A DNA stretch of 64,000 nucleotides, taken from contig CANLMI010000002.1 of assembly GCA_947492375.1 (NCBI GenBank), positions 683,529 through 747,528 on the forward strand, written 5' to 3'. Position numbers and translations under genes: made by a program. This document shows positions 1-7,463 of the stretch, piece by piece. Positions within the stretch are counted from its first letter, which is position 1, and the number at the start of each line of letters is the position of its first letter. Below the pieces are notes generated by a model. That model saw nothing but the letters and a program-made list of their open reading frames with translations. It did not search any database and was not told the DNA's origin. The DNA comes from an uncultured Kordiimonas sp. (GTDB lineage Bacteria > Pseudomonadota > Alphaproteobacteria > Sphingomonadales > Kordiimonadaceae).

Positions 1-328
1 CCACAAACACTGAACTAATATAGGTGCCTGTTTAACAAAATTCGATTAATCCAATATGAATATTTTAATTAAAAATTGAAGTAATGACAAATTTTCGGCG
101 AATTTAAGCTCCGTGCGCACAAATCCATATATTAATTGCCATAAAACTGTTTCAAATCGAGCCATTAATTGAGAGAAGTCTCAAAACGGGACAAAACAGC
201 TAGTAGGATATGATGTATAAAGCTTGATATTTTCACGATTCTTGATTAGGCAGACCCAAGTAAAAAGGCCGCTCAACAGGTCAGCAACCACTCTAAACAC
301 GCTGCAAAGCATAATAAGGAACTCAACA
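1..328. other. AT-rich intergenic region upstream of the transaldolase gene
   Basis: No coding sequence is supported here. An open frame extends upstream from the transaldolase gene to position 224, but its extra 35 residues resemble nothing in the family and the ribosome site lies downstream of them. A short palindrome (GAGAAGTCTC, 173-182) is visible. The stretch probably holds the transaldolase promoter, but I could not choose -35/-10 boxes with confidence. Confidence 0.5.
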
Positions 329-982
329 ATGAAATTTTTCCTTGATACTGCAAATATTGATGAAATTCGCGAGGCGAACGCAACTGGCCTACTGGATGGT
401 GTTACAACAAATCCATCCCTAATTAAAAAGGCTGGCCGTGAATTTTTTGAAGTTATCGGCGAAATTGCAAAAGAAGTCGATGGCCCTGTTTCAGCGGAAA
501 CGGTAGCCCACGATCACGAAACAATGCTTAAGGAAGGCCTTAAGTGCGCAAAAATTGCTGACAATATCGCCGTTAAAGTACCACTTACAATGGAGGGCTT
601 AAAAACATGCAAGGCGCTTCGCGCTGAAGGTATCATGGTGAACGTGACTTTATGTTTCACTGCGAACCAAGCCCTTTTGGCCGCAAAAGCCGGCGCTTCT
701 TTCATATCCCCGTTTGTTGGGCGTCATGACGATAATGGCTTCAACGGCATGGAACTTATCGAGGATATTCGCAACATCTATGACAACTACGGTTTCGATA
801 CTGAAATTCTGGTCGCTTCTGTTCGTCATCCTGCCCATATTTTAGAGAGCGCGCGTATTGGTGCTGATGTTGCCACTTTCCCAATCGATGTGCTAAAAAA
901 ACTATTCAAACACCCGCTCACCGATAATGGCCTCGCGGCCTTTGACAAAGATTGGGCAGCAACAGGGTTTTCTATTCTCTAA
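329..982 (+). CDS. Transaldolase, TalC/fructose-6-phosphate aldolase subfamily
   Basis: A 217-aa class I Schiff-base aldolase, cytosolic. Transaldolases move a dihydroxyacetone unit between sugar phosphates in the non-oxidative pentose phosphate pathway; the short TalC/FSA group includes both transaldolases and fructose-6-phosphate aldolases, and the sequence alone does not separate them. The family marks are clear: [10 protein letters not shown] at the N-terminus, DGVTTNPSL at residues 23-31, the Schiff-base lysine in AVKVPLT (Lys83) and SPFVGR further on. The length is that of the short subfamily, not of the ~320-aa TalB type. The ATG at 329 is preferred over the upstream in-frame start at 224 because AAGGA lies 8 nt before it and the protein then begins exactly where family members do. 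The next gene follows after 12 nt, so the two are probably co-transcribed. Confidence 0.93.
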   Translation: MKFFLDTANIDEIREANATGLLDGVTTNPSLIKKAGREFFEVIGEIAKEVDGPVSAETVAHDHETMLKEGLKCAKIADNIAVKVPLTMEGLKTCKALRAEGIMVNVTLCFTANQALLAAKAGASFISPFVGRHDDNGFNGMELIEDIRNIYDNYGFDTEILVASVRHPAHILESARIGADVATFPIDVLKKLFKHPLTDNGLAAFDKDWAATGFSIL

Positions 983-994
983 AGGCAAATTCTT

Positions 995-1672
995 GTGTCG
1001 ATAGCTGATAAGCAAGAAACAAACGCGCTCAATACGCTGCGCGGTCAACACCCTTGGCCAGATGTGTCAGGGGTGCGCCCATGGGATTACACCCTTGGCG
1101 GGGGCGGGCGTGAACTTGTTGATGCTTTGATACAAAAACATAATCCAAAGGTCTTTCTGGAAATCGGATGTTTTCTCTGCTCATCATCCAAACGGTGGCT
1201 GAAACAATCCAGCACAATGACCGTACTCGGGGTTGACCCTTGGGATGATAGTCTCATTGAGCAGTGCAACCGATATGTAGGCCGGCCCAAATTAACACGC
1301 GAATACCCTGACCTTGAGGTTCAAAAGCAGTTCGCACGCGATATTAAAGAACAAAGCCCTTTTAGAACAGCACTCGCAAACATCGCTGAATACAAAAATC
1401 GCTTCATTCCAGTACGCGGCACATCACCGGATATGTTGTACAAAATCCACGATGCAGGTGTAGTACCTGATATTGTCTATATCGACGCTGATAAAAAAAT
1501 CGATGACCTGGAAATTGCCCACCAACTCTGGCCCAATGCCCTGATAACAGGCGATGACTGGCATTGGTCACGTACCAAAGGCTATCCCATGCGTCAGGTT
1601 GTTTATGCCTTTGCTGAAAAATACGGTTTCGAAGTAGAAGCATCATGGGCAACATGGATTTTAAAACGCTAA
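995..1672 (+). CDS. Class I SAM-dependent methyltransferase-like protein
   Basis: A 225-aa soluble protein starting with GTG, 12 nt after the transaldolase stop, with AAAGG about 9 nt upstream of the start. VFLEIGCFLCSSS fits the glycine-rich SAM-binding loop of class I methyltransferases and VLGVDPWDD fits the acidic end of strand 2. DIVYIDADKKIDD resembles the strand-4 motif of the Methyltransf_24 group, in which a class member is often found beside sugar- or glycan-modifying genes. The substrate cannot be told. The link to the transaldolase is only positional; a role in sugar metabolism would be speculation. Confidence 0.7.
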   Translation: MSIADKQETNALNTLRGQHPWPDVSGVRPWDYTLGGGGRELVDALIQKHNPKVFLEIGCFLCSSSKRWLKQSSTMTVLGVDPWDDSLIEQCNRYVGRPKLTREYPDLEVQKQFARDIKEQSPFRTALANIAEYKNRFIPVRGTSPDMLYKIHDAGVVPDIVYIDADKKIDDLEIAHQLWPNALITGDDWHWSRTKGYPMRQVVYAFAEKYGFEVEASWATWILKR

Positions 1673-1891
1673 ACCTGTATCCATATTCCAACCCTAACTA
1701 GACAATTTCGGAGCTTTCAGGTATAAGTCTTCTTATTAAATGGAGCTTTGATGTTTAACTTGCCCGAGATTCGGTAACTCCTGCCCCTGAGCTAAAATCA
1801 TAAAATTGTTCGGCTAGGCAGCACACACCCTAAACGCTCTCTTCCAATGAAGAGCGGCGATATTTACCTATTGTTCTCGGAGCAATCCAAA

Positions 1892-2149
1892 GTGAATATT
1901 TCCAAAATGGAACAACGCGCCTTGCATACTCTTGCGCAAGGCGGCGCAATATTGATCGAACGTGACAAAAAGCGAAAAATAATAAAAGCAAGCTGCGTAA
2001 ACCGTGATGGTTGGCATCTTTCTGGTTTTTCTGTAAGTCTGTTCAAGAAACTGAAAAAAAGACGTTTTATTCAAAGCAGAAACAGCATGCCGTATCGCAT
2101 AACAATGCACGGATTATCGTCTGTACGGTCACAGCTTGATAACCGCTAG
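1892..2149 (+). CDS. yjhX: YjhX-family (UPF0386) protein, possible toxin
   Basis: An 85-aa basic protein from the family of E. coli YjhX, reported as the toxin of the YjhX-YjhQ pair. The match is strong across the length: MEQRALHTLAQGG near the start, FKKLKKRRFIQS in the middle and PYRI followed by RSQLDNR at the end. I choose the GTG at 1892 and not the ATG at 1847. It gives exactly 85 residues, the length of E. coli YjhX, the N-terminus VNISKMEQ lines up with MNLSRQEQ, and GGAG lies 9 nt upstream. No YjhQ-like acetyltransferase gene is adjacent: the gene stands alone between the methyltransferase-like gene and the convergent purK. Related solitary copies are common in alphaproteobacteria, so a toxin role here is not established. 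Confidence 0.85.
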   Translation: MNISKMEQRALHTLAQGGAILIERDKKRKIIKASCVNRDGWHLSGFSVSLFKKLKKRRFIQSRNSMPYRITMHGLSSVRSQLDNR

Positions 2150-2171
2150 TGATAAAACCGAAACATATAAC

Positions 2172-2204
2172 AGCCCCGAGTCTTAAAAGCTTGGGGCTTT
2201 ATTC
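2172..2204. terminator. Probable bidirectional terminator between yjhX and purK
   Basis: The hairpin arms are AGCCCCGAG (2172-2180) and CTTGGGGCT (2190-2198) with a 9-nt loop and one G-U pair. On the plus strand they are followed by TTATT. The hairpin abuts the purK stop codon, so it could serve both convergent genes. Confidence 0.65.
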
Positions 2205-3275
2205 ATTTGCATCAACCCAGGTAACATGGCCCATCTTACGACCATCACGTGGGTCACGCTTACCATAATGATGATAATGAGCGCTTTCATCCTCAAGGTA
2301 TTTATTTACTTCCAAAATATCTTTGCCCAATAAATTCTTCATACGCACATTGCCAATTGCCTCCGGACTACCAAGTGGTAAATCACAAATTGCACGAATA
2401 TGCTGCTCGAACTGGCTGGTTTTCGCCCCCTCAATTGTCCAGTGGCCTGAATTATGGACGCGCGGTGCTATCTCATTCACCACCACGTCGCCCGTTTCGT
2501 CTTTTACAAACATTTCAACGGCGAGCACACCAACATATTCAAGTGCGTTCGCGACCTGTGTCGCAATCACCTTGGCTTTCGCTTCCACGATAGGGCGAAT
2601 ATCAGCAGGTACTGTCGTCATATAAAGAATATGATTTGTGTGGATGTTTTCCCCAACAGGGAAAGCCGCAACATCCCCGGAAGCACTACGTGCAACCACT
2701 ACGCTGATTTCCCGGTCAAAATTAACAAACCCCTCCAAAATTGCAGGCGTATTTTTGGTCACTTCTAAAACACGGTCTTTGTCAGCACGGGCTTTGATCA
2801 TCAACTGGCCTTTACCATCATAGCCAAAACGCCGTGTTTTTGCGACTGATGGGCGGCCAATCTCTTTAAAAGCGCCCTCTAAATCTTCCTCGCTTTGAAA
2901 AGCCATGTAAGGTGCTGTTTCAACGCCGCTATCATTCAGAAAGTTTTTCTCGCTCAAACGGTCCTGAGTAATTTCGAGCGCCTTTACACCCGGCCTCAAT
3001 AATGTTTCGTCCGCTATATATTTTGCCGTCTGCGCAGGGATGTTTTCAAACTCATAGGTTACAACATCAACCTGTTTTGCAAATGCCGCCAATGCCACTT
3101 CATCGTCATATTCAGCAATCGTCGCAGCAGCCGACACTTGCTGAGCCGGGCTATTTTCTTCCGGGCAGAAAATATGACACTTATAACCCAACCGGGCAGC
3201 AGCCAAAGCCAACATACGGCCCAGTTGCCCGCCACCCATTATTCCGATCGTGCTTCCTGGTTCTATTCGTGTCAT
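2199..3275 (-). CDS. purK: N5-carboxyaminoimidazole ribonucleotide synthase
   Basis: A 358-aa cytosolic ATP-grasp enzyme. It carboxylates 5-aminoimidazole ribonucleotide to N5-CAIR with ATP and bicarbonate, in de novo purine synthesis. The N-terminus carries the family's GIMGGGQLGRMLALAA nucleotide-binding start, followed by RLGYKCHIFCPEENSP. The ATP-grasp core shows RRFGYDGKGQ and the metal-binding stretch VEMFVKDETGDVVVNEIAPRVHNSGH, and the C-terminus has MGHVTW. The length is typical. It lies 33 nt downstream of purE on the same strand, the common purEK order, and its product is the substrate of PurE. Confidence 0.96.
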   Translation of the reverse strand: MTRIEPGSTIGIMGGGQLGRMLALAAARLGYKCHIFCPEENSPAQQVSAAATIAEYDDEVALAAFAKQVDVVTYEFENIPAQTAKYIADETLLRPGVKALEITQDRLSEKNFLNDSGVETAPYMAFQSEEDLEGAFKEIGRPSVAKTRRFGYDGKGQLMIKARADKDRVLEVTKNTPAILEGFVNFDREISVVVARSASGDVAAFPVGENIHTNHILYMTTVPADIRPIVEAKAKVIATQVANALEYVGVLAVEMFVKDETGDVVVNEIAPRVHNSGHWTIEGAKTSQFEQHIRAICDLPLGSPEAIGNVRMKNLLGKDILEVNKYLEDESAHYHHYGKRDPRDGRKMGHVTWVDANE

Positions 3276-3308
3276 TTGCTTCTTATCTCAGCTATTTATC
3301 GATATTGG

Positions 3309-3803
3309 TCAAACGTCATCGACCGGAATATCGGCGATACTGTCGGTTTGGGCTTTACGCCAGCTATCAAGGCGTTCAGCTAGATCGTTATCCATAAGAG
3401 CGAGCACACTCGCCGCAATTAAGCCAGCGTTTGTTGCGCCAGCTTTGCCAATCGCCAATGTACCAACTGGTATACCACCTGGCATCTGAACGATTGAGAG
3501 CAAGCTATCTTTGCCAGATAACATACTACTTTGAACAGGTACGCCGAAAACTGGCAGCGGTGTTAATGCAGCAACCATTCCTGGCAAATGCGCTGCACCA
3601 CCAGCACCCGCGATAATAGTTTTAAGGCCCCGACCTCTCGCAGACTTTGCATAGTCATATAAACGGTCAGGTGTTCTGTGCGCAGAGACAATACGTTTTT
3701 CAAAAGGAACTTTTAGAGCATCCAGAATATCGGCGGCATGTTTCATGGTTTTCCAATCAGATTGGCTACCCATAATAATACCAACAAGCGGTTGTGAATC
3801 CAT
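3309..3803 (-). CDS. purE: N5-carboxyaminoimidazole ribonucleotide mutase (class I)
   Basis: A 164-aa enzyme that rearranges N5-CAIR to CAIR in purine synthesis; class I PurE forms octamers. [13 protein letters not shown] is the phosphate-binding N-terminal signature, SAHRTPD carries the catalytic histidine, and [12 protein letters not shown] is the conserved central loop. GTG and ATG codons stand side by side (3806 and 3803); I take the ATG, and the ribosome site is weak in either case. It is the first gene of purEK. A long inverted repeat upstream (3832-3907) would be transcribed in its leader and may be regulatory. Confidence 0.96.
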   Translation of the reverse strand: MDSQPLVGIIMGSQSDWKTMKHAADILDALKVPFEKRIVSAHRTPDRLYDYAKSARGRGLKTIIAGAGGAAHLPGMVAALTPLPVFGVPVQSSMLSGKDSLLSIVQMPGGIPVGTLAIGKAGATNAGLIAASVLALMDNDLAERLDSWRKAQTDSIADIPVDDV

Positions 3804-3831
3804 CACTTGCTACTCACTTCAATACAGAGGC

Positions 3832-3907
3832 GATTTCTATAATTCACCTCGATGAGCCTTTACTGATATAATTATATTCATCAGCGTGAGGCCGCATTAT
3901 AGAAATC
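3832..3907 (-). promoter_or_regulatory. Structured leader or inverted repeat upstream of purE
   Basis: A perfect 12-bp inverted repeat (GATTTCTATAAT at 3832-3843, ATTATAGAAATC at 3896-3907) encloses 52 nt. Inside it, CCTC (3847-3850) can pair with GAGG (3888-3891) and CTGAT (3863-3867) with ATCAG (3880-3884), so a long nested stem-loop is possible in the purE leader RNA. It begins about 29 nt upstream of the purE start. I do not recognise it as a purine or PRPP riboswitch. It could also be a protein-binding dyad between the divergent purE and diguanylate cyclase genes. Confidence 0.45.
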
Positions 3908-4052
3908 AAATGCAACATTGCAAGCTATTGCCGTTTAAGACATAAAAAATATCGCTATCAGACCAAACGTGAAGAAATCAAGGGATTCACAAATCATAAA
4001 ATTTAGGCTATCAAGTATATATATAGTTTTTGTGAGATAACAGGGACAGTTA

Positions 4053-4793
4053 ATGAAAGTTACTGGCAATTCAAATATCAACAGAGTTCGATCTACGACA
4101 TCAGTTCGGCGGACATCTGCAAGCAGCTCTGCTTCTGAAGCCGATAGCGTTCGTGATATTCAAGACACTGTCCAAATTGCCGCCATTCCACCCGAAGAGA
4201 TGACCCCGCGCGTTCAGCAAGCGATAATGTCTTTAATGCATGAAGTGGAGAAATTGCGCGGCGAGCTGGAAGCAACAAATCGCCGCCTCCGCGAAATGGA
4301 AGATGTAGCCGATACAGATGCCATGTTGCCCATACCGAATCGCAGAGCTTTCATTAGAGAATTAAATAGGATGATTTCTTTTGCCCAGCGGTATGGCACA
4401 CCGTCCACACTGATGTTCATTGATCTCAATGATATGAAACACATCAATGATACATATGGTCACGCGGCCGGTGATAAAGCGCTTTTTCATGTCGCGCGTA
4501 CTGTGAGCGAGAATGTTCGAGACACGGATGTTGTAGGCAGATTAGGGGGAGATGAATTCGGTGTAATTCTGGCACAAGCCGATGAAACAGTTGGCGCACA
4601 AAAGGCAGAAACACTGGCGAAGATGATATCCGAGACTCCCTTACTTATTGACGATCAGAGTATCGGTTTAAAACTAGCATACGGCGTTTATACCTTCAGG
4701 TCGGGTGACGAACCCCAAGATGCAATTGAACGCGCCGATCAGGCAATGTATGAAAACAAAAGATCGCTGAAGGGCGAAGACAACATTAGATAA
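4053..4793 (+). CDS. Diguanylate cyclase (GGDEF protein) with N-terminal coil
   Basis: A 246-aa cytosolic protein making cyclic di-GMP from two GTP. The first ~85 residues are a Ser/Thr-rich tail followed by a helical segment (about 50-84) that should dimerise. The GGDEF domain follows, opening with DAMLPIPNRRAF. The active-site motif is intact (GGDEF at 165-169) and the inhibitory RxxD site, RDTD at 156-159, sits five residues before it. The enzyme is therefore predicted to be active and subject to product inhibition. There is no membrane segment or sensory domain, so the input signal is unknown. AGGGACA precedes the ATG. It is divergent from purE and stands alone. An EAL protein at 45.2-46.8 kb could be its counterpart in c-di-GMP turnover, but no link is shown. 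Confidence 0.93.
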   Translation: MKVTGNSNINRVRSTTSVRRTSASSSASEADSVRDIQDTVQIAAIPPEEMTPRVQQAIMSLMHEVEKLRGELEATNRRLREMEDVADTDAMLPIPNRRAFIRELNRMISFAQRYGTPSTLMFIDLNDMKHINDTYGHAAGDKALFHVARTVSENVRDTDVVGRLGGDEFGVILAQADETVGAQKAETLAKMISETPLLIDDQSIGLKLAYGVYTFRSGDEPQDAIERADQAMYENKRSLKGEDNIR

Positions 4794-4838
4794 TTACGGC
4801 GCTTGGTTTGTAACAACAAACAACAATTCCACTTAAGA

Positions 4839-5036
4839 TTAGGCAATGATATCCGGAACAAGCATATTCTGGAGTTTCTCAAGTTGGTCTTTCAACATAA
4901 GTTTCTGACGCTTTAAACGTCGAACCTGTAATTGATCAAACGTACCTGCGCGCTCTAATGCAGTGATAGAGTCGTCCAGATCACGGTGTTGTTGTACAAT
5001 TTCAGTTAATTTTCCCCTGATGGCTTCATTACTCAT
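4839..5036 (-). CDS. YdcH-like DUF465 small protein
   Basis: A 65-aa helical protein of the DUF465/YdcH family: DDSITALE followed by DQLQVRRLKRQKLMLKDQLE is typical. The family is small, charged and predicted coiled-coil, with no firmly known function. The open frame begins with TTG at 5039, but the ATG at 5036 with GGAA 8 nt upstream is the better start. It is convergent with the diguanylate cyclase gene and divergent from the TIGR02444-like gene. A second, shorter family member lies at 6348-6518. Confidence 0.85.
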   Translation of the reverse strand: MSNEAIRGKLTEIVQQHRDLDDSITALERAGTFDQLQVRRLKRQKLMLKDQLEKLQNMLVPDIIA

Positions 5037-5127
5037 CAAGAATATTCCAATACCCTGTTACTTTATTCATGTATGATACCATGATTGCCATAAACATTAC
5101 CAGCTTAAACAGGCCAGAAACTACCAA

Positions 5128-5610
5128 ATGCCTAAAATAACTAACTCAGTTTTGCCATTAAAGCCCGATGACTTCTGGTCCTTCAGCCTGAATCTATATG
5201 CAGAGCAAACAGCTAAACAGGCCCTCCTAAGTGCCCAAAATTTGTTTGGTGCTGATGTGAACATCCTCCTTCTTTTAGCGTGGCTTTATCAACTATCAGT
5301 AAAAATCACCCCCAAAGGCATAGACATTCTAATTAAAACCTCTAATCGCTGGCAAACCAATCAACTTCACCCCATACGCGCTAAACGCTTGCAGGCGAAA
5401 GGAACGGATCAATATGAAGAATTAAAGAAAAAGGAGCTAGGCCTAGAACAAAAAGCACAACAGGCTTTAATAACTTCAATCACAAGGCAAACTTATCACT
5501 CACCTACAAAAACAGAAGCTGATATTAATCAATATCTTAAGAGCATACGCCTTGAAGGAACACCCTTGGGCACTACAATTAAATCACTTCTGGCCAGCAA
5601 AAGCCTCTAG
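5128..5610 (+). CDS. TIGR02444/DUF2390 family protein
   Basis: A 160-aa predicted cytosolic protein of unknown function. The start LKPDDFWSFSLNLYA, followed by the LLLAWLY block and then NRWQTNQLHPIRAKR, matches the TIGR02444 family as I remember it. The protein is mainly helical, with a Lys/Glu-rich central region. Its stop overlaps the convergent ubiX stop by 4 nt. The start has only a weak ribosome site (AGG well upstream), so the N-terminus is moderately certain. Confidence 0.75.
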   Translation: MPKITNSVLPLKPDDFWSFSLNLYAEQTAKQALLSAQNLFGADVNILLLLAWLYQLSVKITPKGIDILIKTSNRWQTNQLHPIRAKRLQAKGTDQYEELKKKELGLEQKAQQALITSITRQTYHSPTKTEADINQYLKSIRLEGTPLGTTIKSLLASKSL

Positions 5611-6194
5611 CCTTTCCAGCGCTTTAAATCTGGTAAATTAATATCAAACAGATCCAAGACCCGCCCAACATTATGGAAGACCAAATCATCTAACGATTCT
5701 GGTTTAGAATAAAAAGCAGGCATGGGCGGCGCTATAATAGCCCCCATTTCACTTAGCGCTGTCATCGTTCGCAAATGCCCCGTGTGAAGCGGTGTTTCCC
5801 TAACCATCAGAACAAGACGCCTGCGTTCTTTAAGAATAACGTCCGCCGCACGGCTTACAAGGCTGGATGTAATACCAGTTGCAACCTCACTCATCGTTTT
5901 AATCGAACAAGGCGCTATAATCATCCCCATAGTCTGATAGGAACCACTAGCGATTGCAGCACCAATATCTTTCGAGGGATACACCCTATCAGCAAGAGCG
6001 TGTACGCCTTTAATAGAATAGTTCGTTTCTTCCAAAAGAGTACGCTCTCCCGCTTTCGAGAGCACGAGATGCGTTTCTACGTCTTGCTCTTTCAGGTATT
6101 CAAGTGTTTTTATGCCAAAAATGGCACCGCTTGCGCCAGTAATGGCAACAATTAGGCGCCTCTTATTTTCACTTCTTACCTGAGTCTCTATCAT
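5607..6194 (-). CDS. ubiX: UbiX family flavin prenyltransferase
   Basis: A 195-aa enzyme that prenylates reduced FMN with dimethylallyl phosphate to give prenyl-FMN, the cofactor of UbiD-type decarboxylases (ubiquinone synthesis and related reactions). The N-terminus has the flavin-binding VAITGASGAIFG. The central APCSIKTMSEVATGI and the stretch RRRLVLMVRETPLH are family hallmarks, with ALSEMGAIIAPPMPAFY near the end. No ubiD is in the window. The length is normal. The gene overlaps the convergent TIGR02444-like gene by 4 nt, so they must rely on termination inside each other or on antisense tolerance. Confidence 0.93.
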   Translation of the reverse strand: MIETQVRSENKRRLIVAITGASGAIFGIKTLEYLKEQDVETHLVLSKAGERTLLEETNYSIKGVHALADRVYPSKDIGAAIASGSYQTMGMIIAPCSIKTMSEVATGITSSLVSRAADVILKERRRLVLMVRETPLHTGHLRTMTALSEMGAIIAPPMPAFYSKPESLDDLVFHNVGRVLDLFDINLPDLKRWKG

Positions 6195-6347
6195 AATTGA
6201 TTTGCCCTGATTTTCTTAACAAAGTATTTACCATGCTAAGTCCCTAAAAATAAAGCTTTAGTCTTGTTACGAATCTTTTTAATGACAAGACCACTCTTTT
6301 AATGGTCAAATAAATCATCACCAAAATAGAAGAAGGAGTGACGGATT

Positions 6348-6518
6348 ATGAGCATTCAAACGCATGTTGATTCACTAACAGCAAAGCATGCCGAGATAGA
6401 TAAGGTCATAGCAAAAGAGCAGCACCGTCCCAATCCCGATACTATTCGAATAATGCACTTAAAACGACAGAAACTCCGATTAAAGGAAGAGATGTCGAAA
6501 CTTGAGACACGACATTGA
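6348..6518 (+). CDS. Small DUF465/YdcH-like protein
   Basis: A 56-aa open frame beginning with ATG after a strong ribosome site (AGAAGGAG, about 10 nt upstream). It reads MSIQTHVDSLTAKHAEIDK, then HRPNPDTIRIMHLKRQKL, ending KEEMSKLETRH. The pattern 'D-x-I-R-x-x-x-L-K-R-Q-K-L-x-L-K-x-E' is the DUF465 core and aligns with the protein at 4839-5036. A perfect hairpin terminator follows 24 nt after the stop. The function is unknown; a coiled-coil is likely. It is easily missed because it is under 60 residues. Confidence 0.82.
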   Translation: MSIQTHVDSLTAKHAEIDKVIAKEQHRPNPDTIRIMHLKRQKLRLKEEMSKLETRH

Positions 6519-6540
6519 GAAACTACTGAATATTCAAAAG

Positions 6541-6573
6541 AAAAAGCGCATTCAAACAGAATGCGCTTTTTTA
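6541..6573. terminator. Bidirectional intrinsic terminator
   Basis: A perfect 11-bp stem AAAGCGCATTC (6543-6553) / GAATGCGCTTT (6559-6569) with a 5-nt loop. There is a T-run on the plus strand and an A-run before it, so it should terminate the DUF465 gene on the plus strand and trcR on the minus strand. Confidence 0.88.
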
Positions 6574-6598
6574 TTATATTTGATTACTTTGAAACCTA

Positions 6599-7243
6599 TT
6601 ATTCAGCAATCTCTGGGCTATCATCAATAGTTTCCCCAGATACTCCAGCCTCAACAATCTCAACTGTTTCATCAACGACAGATGCAGGTGTTGCAGTTTC
6701 TTCACCGCGGGCGCGTTTCTTTTCTTCACGAGCAGCCGCTAACTGAACAGCTTCATCAAGCTCTATCTGCTTACACAAGCCAAGTCCAACAGGATCTTGT
6801 GGGCGGATATTTTGTGCATTCCAATGAGTTTTATCGCGGATTGCCATAATTGTTGGCTTTGTTGTACCCACCAACCGACTAATTTGTAAGTCGCTTAACT
6901 CAGGATGATTACGCACCAACCACGCGATTGCATCAGGCTTATCCTGACGTTTGGAAACTGGTGTATAGCGCGGCCCTTTGGTCCGCGGAAGCGCTTCAAC
7001 AGCATCCTTCAGCAACGTCAACCGAGCTTTCGGATCATCCTGACATTTATTGATGTCATCCCATGTTAACTGCTCGTTAGATGTAGGATCTTGCCCAACA
7101 ATATTCATCCCGATCATACCATCGGCAATGCCTTGAATCTCAAGTTCATGCAGCCCACAAAATTCTGCGATCTGAGTGAATGTAAGTGCTGTATTATCAA
7201 CAAGCCATACTGCTGTAGCCATTGGCATCAAAGGTTGGTTCAT
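6599..7243 (-). CDS. trcR: Cell-cycle transcriptional regulator TrcR (DUF1013)
   Basis: A 214-aa protein of the DUF1013 family, found almost only in alphaproteobacteria. The start MPMATAVWLVDNTALTF, then QIAEFCGLHELEIQGIADG, the middle LPRTKGPRYTPVSKRQDKPD and DLQISRLVGTTKPTIMAIRD are all diagnostic. Two helix-turn-helix-like segments (about residues 20-45 and 118-140) fit a nucleic-acid-binding role; the family has been linked to cell-cycle transcription. The last ~45 residues are acidic and low-complexity (Glu, Thr, Val), probably disordered. It is monocistronic, with the terminator at 6541-6573. The start matches the family, with GGGA about 9 nt upstream. Confidence 0.9.
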   Translation of the reverse strand: MNQPLMPMATAVWLVDNTALTFTQIAEFCGLHELEIQGIADGMIGMNIVGQDPTSNEQLTWDDINKCQDDPKARLTLLKDAVEALPRTKGPRYTPVSKRQDKPDAIAWLVRNHPELSDLQISRLVGTTKPTIMAIRDKTHWNAQNIRPQDPVGLGLCKQIELDEAVQLAAAREEKKRARGEETATPASVVDETVEIVEAGVSGETIDDSPEIAE

Positions 7244-7463
7244 ACCTTTATATCCCTATATTTATTTCTCGATTCCCCGTGCAAACAGCAAAATACCATA
7301 TGCTCTCAGACAAACATGATTATCACGCCTGTCTGGCCCTAATTCCATTTAATTTTCGAAAGAAGGGCGAGAGGAATCCTCCCATATGATTAATCTGTAT
7401 CAGGTCAAACCATGAATGTCACCGCGAATATGCAGAATTTCATCAAAAGTGAATATTTCACCA

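Noticed and set aside
173-182. Palindrome GAGAAGTCTC upstream of the transaldolase gene
   Set aside because: A 10-bp palindrome in this region is plausible by chance and no repeat of it was seen elsewhere.
224-328. N-terminal extension of the transaldolase (start at 224)
   Set aside because: The family begins at [10 protein letters not shown], and the ribosome site precedes the ATG at 329.
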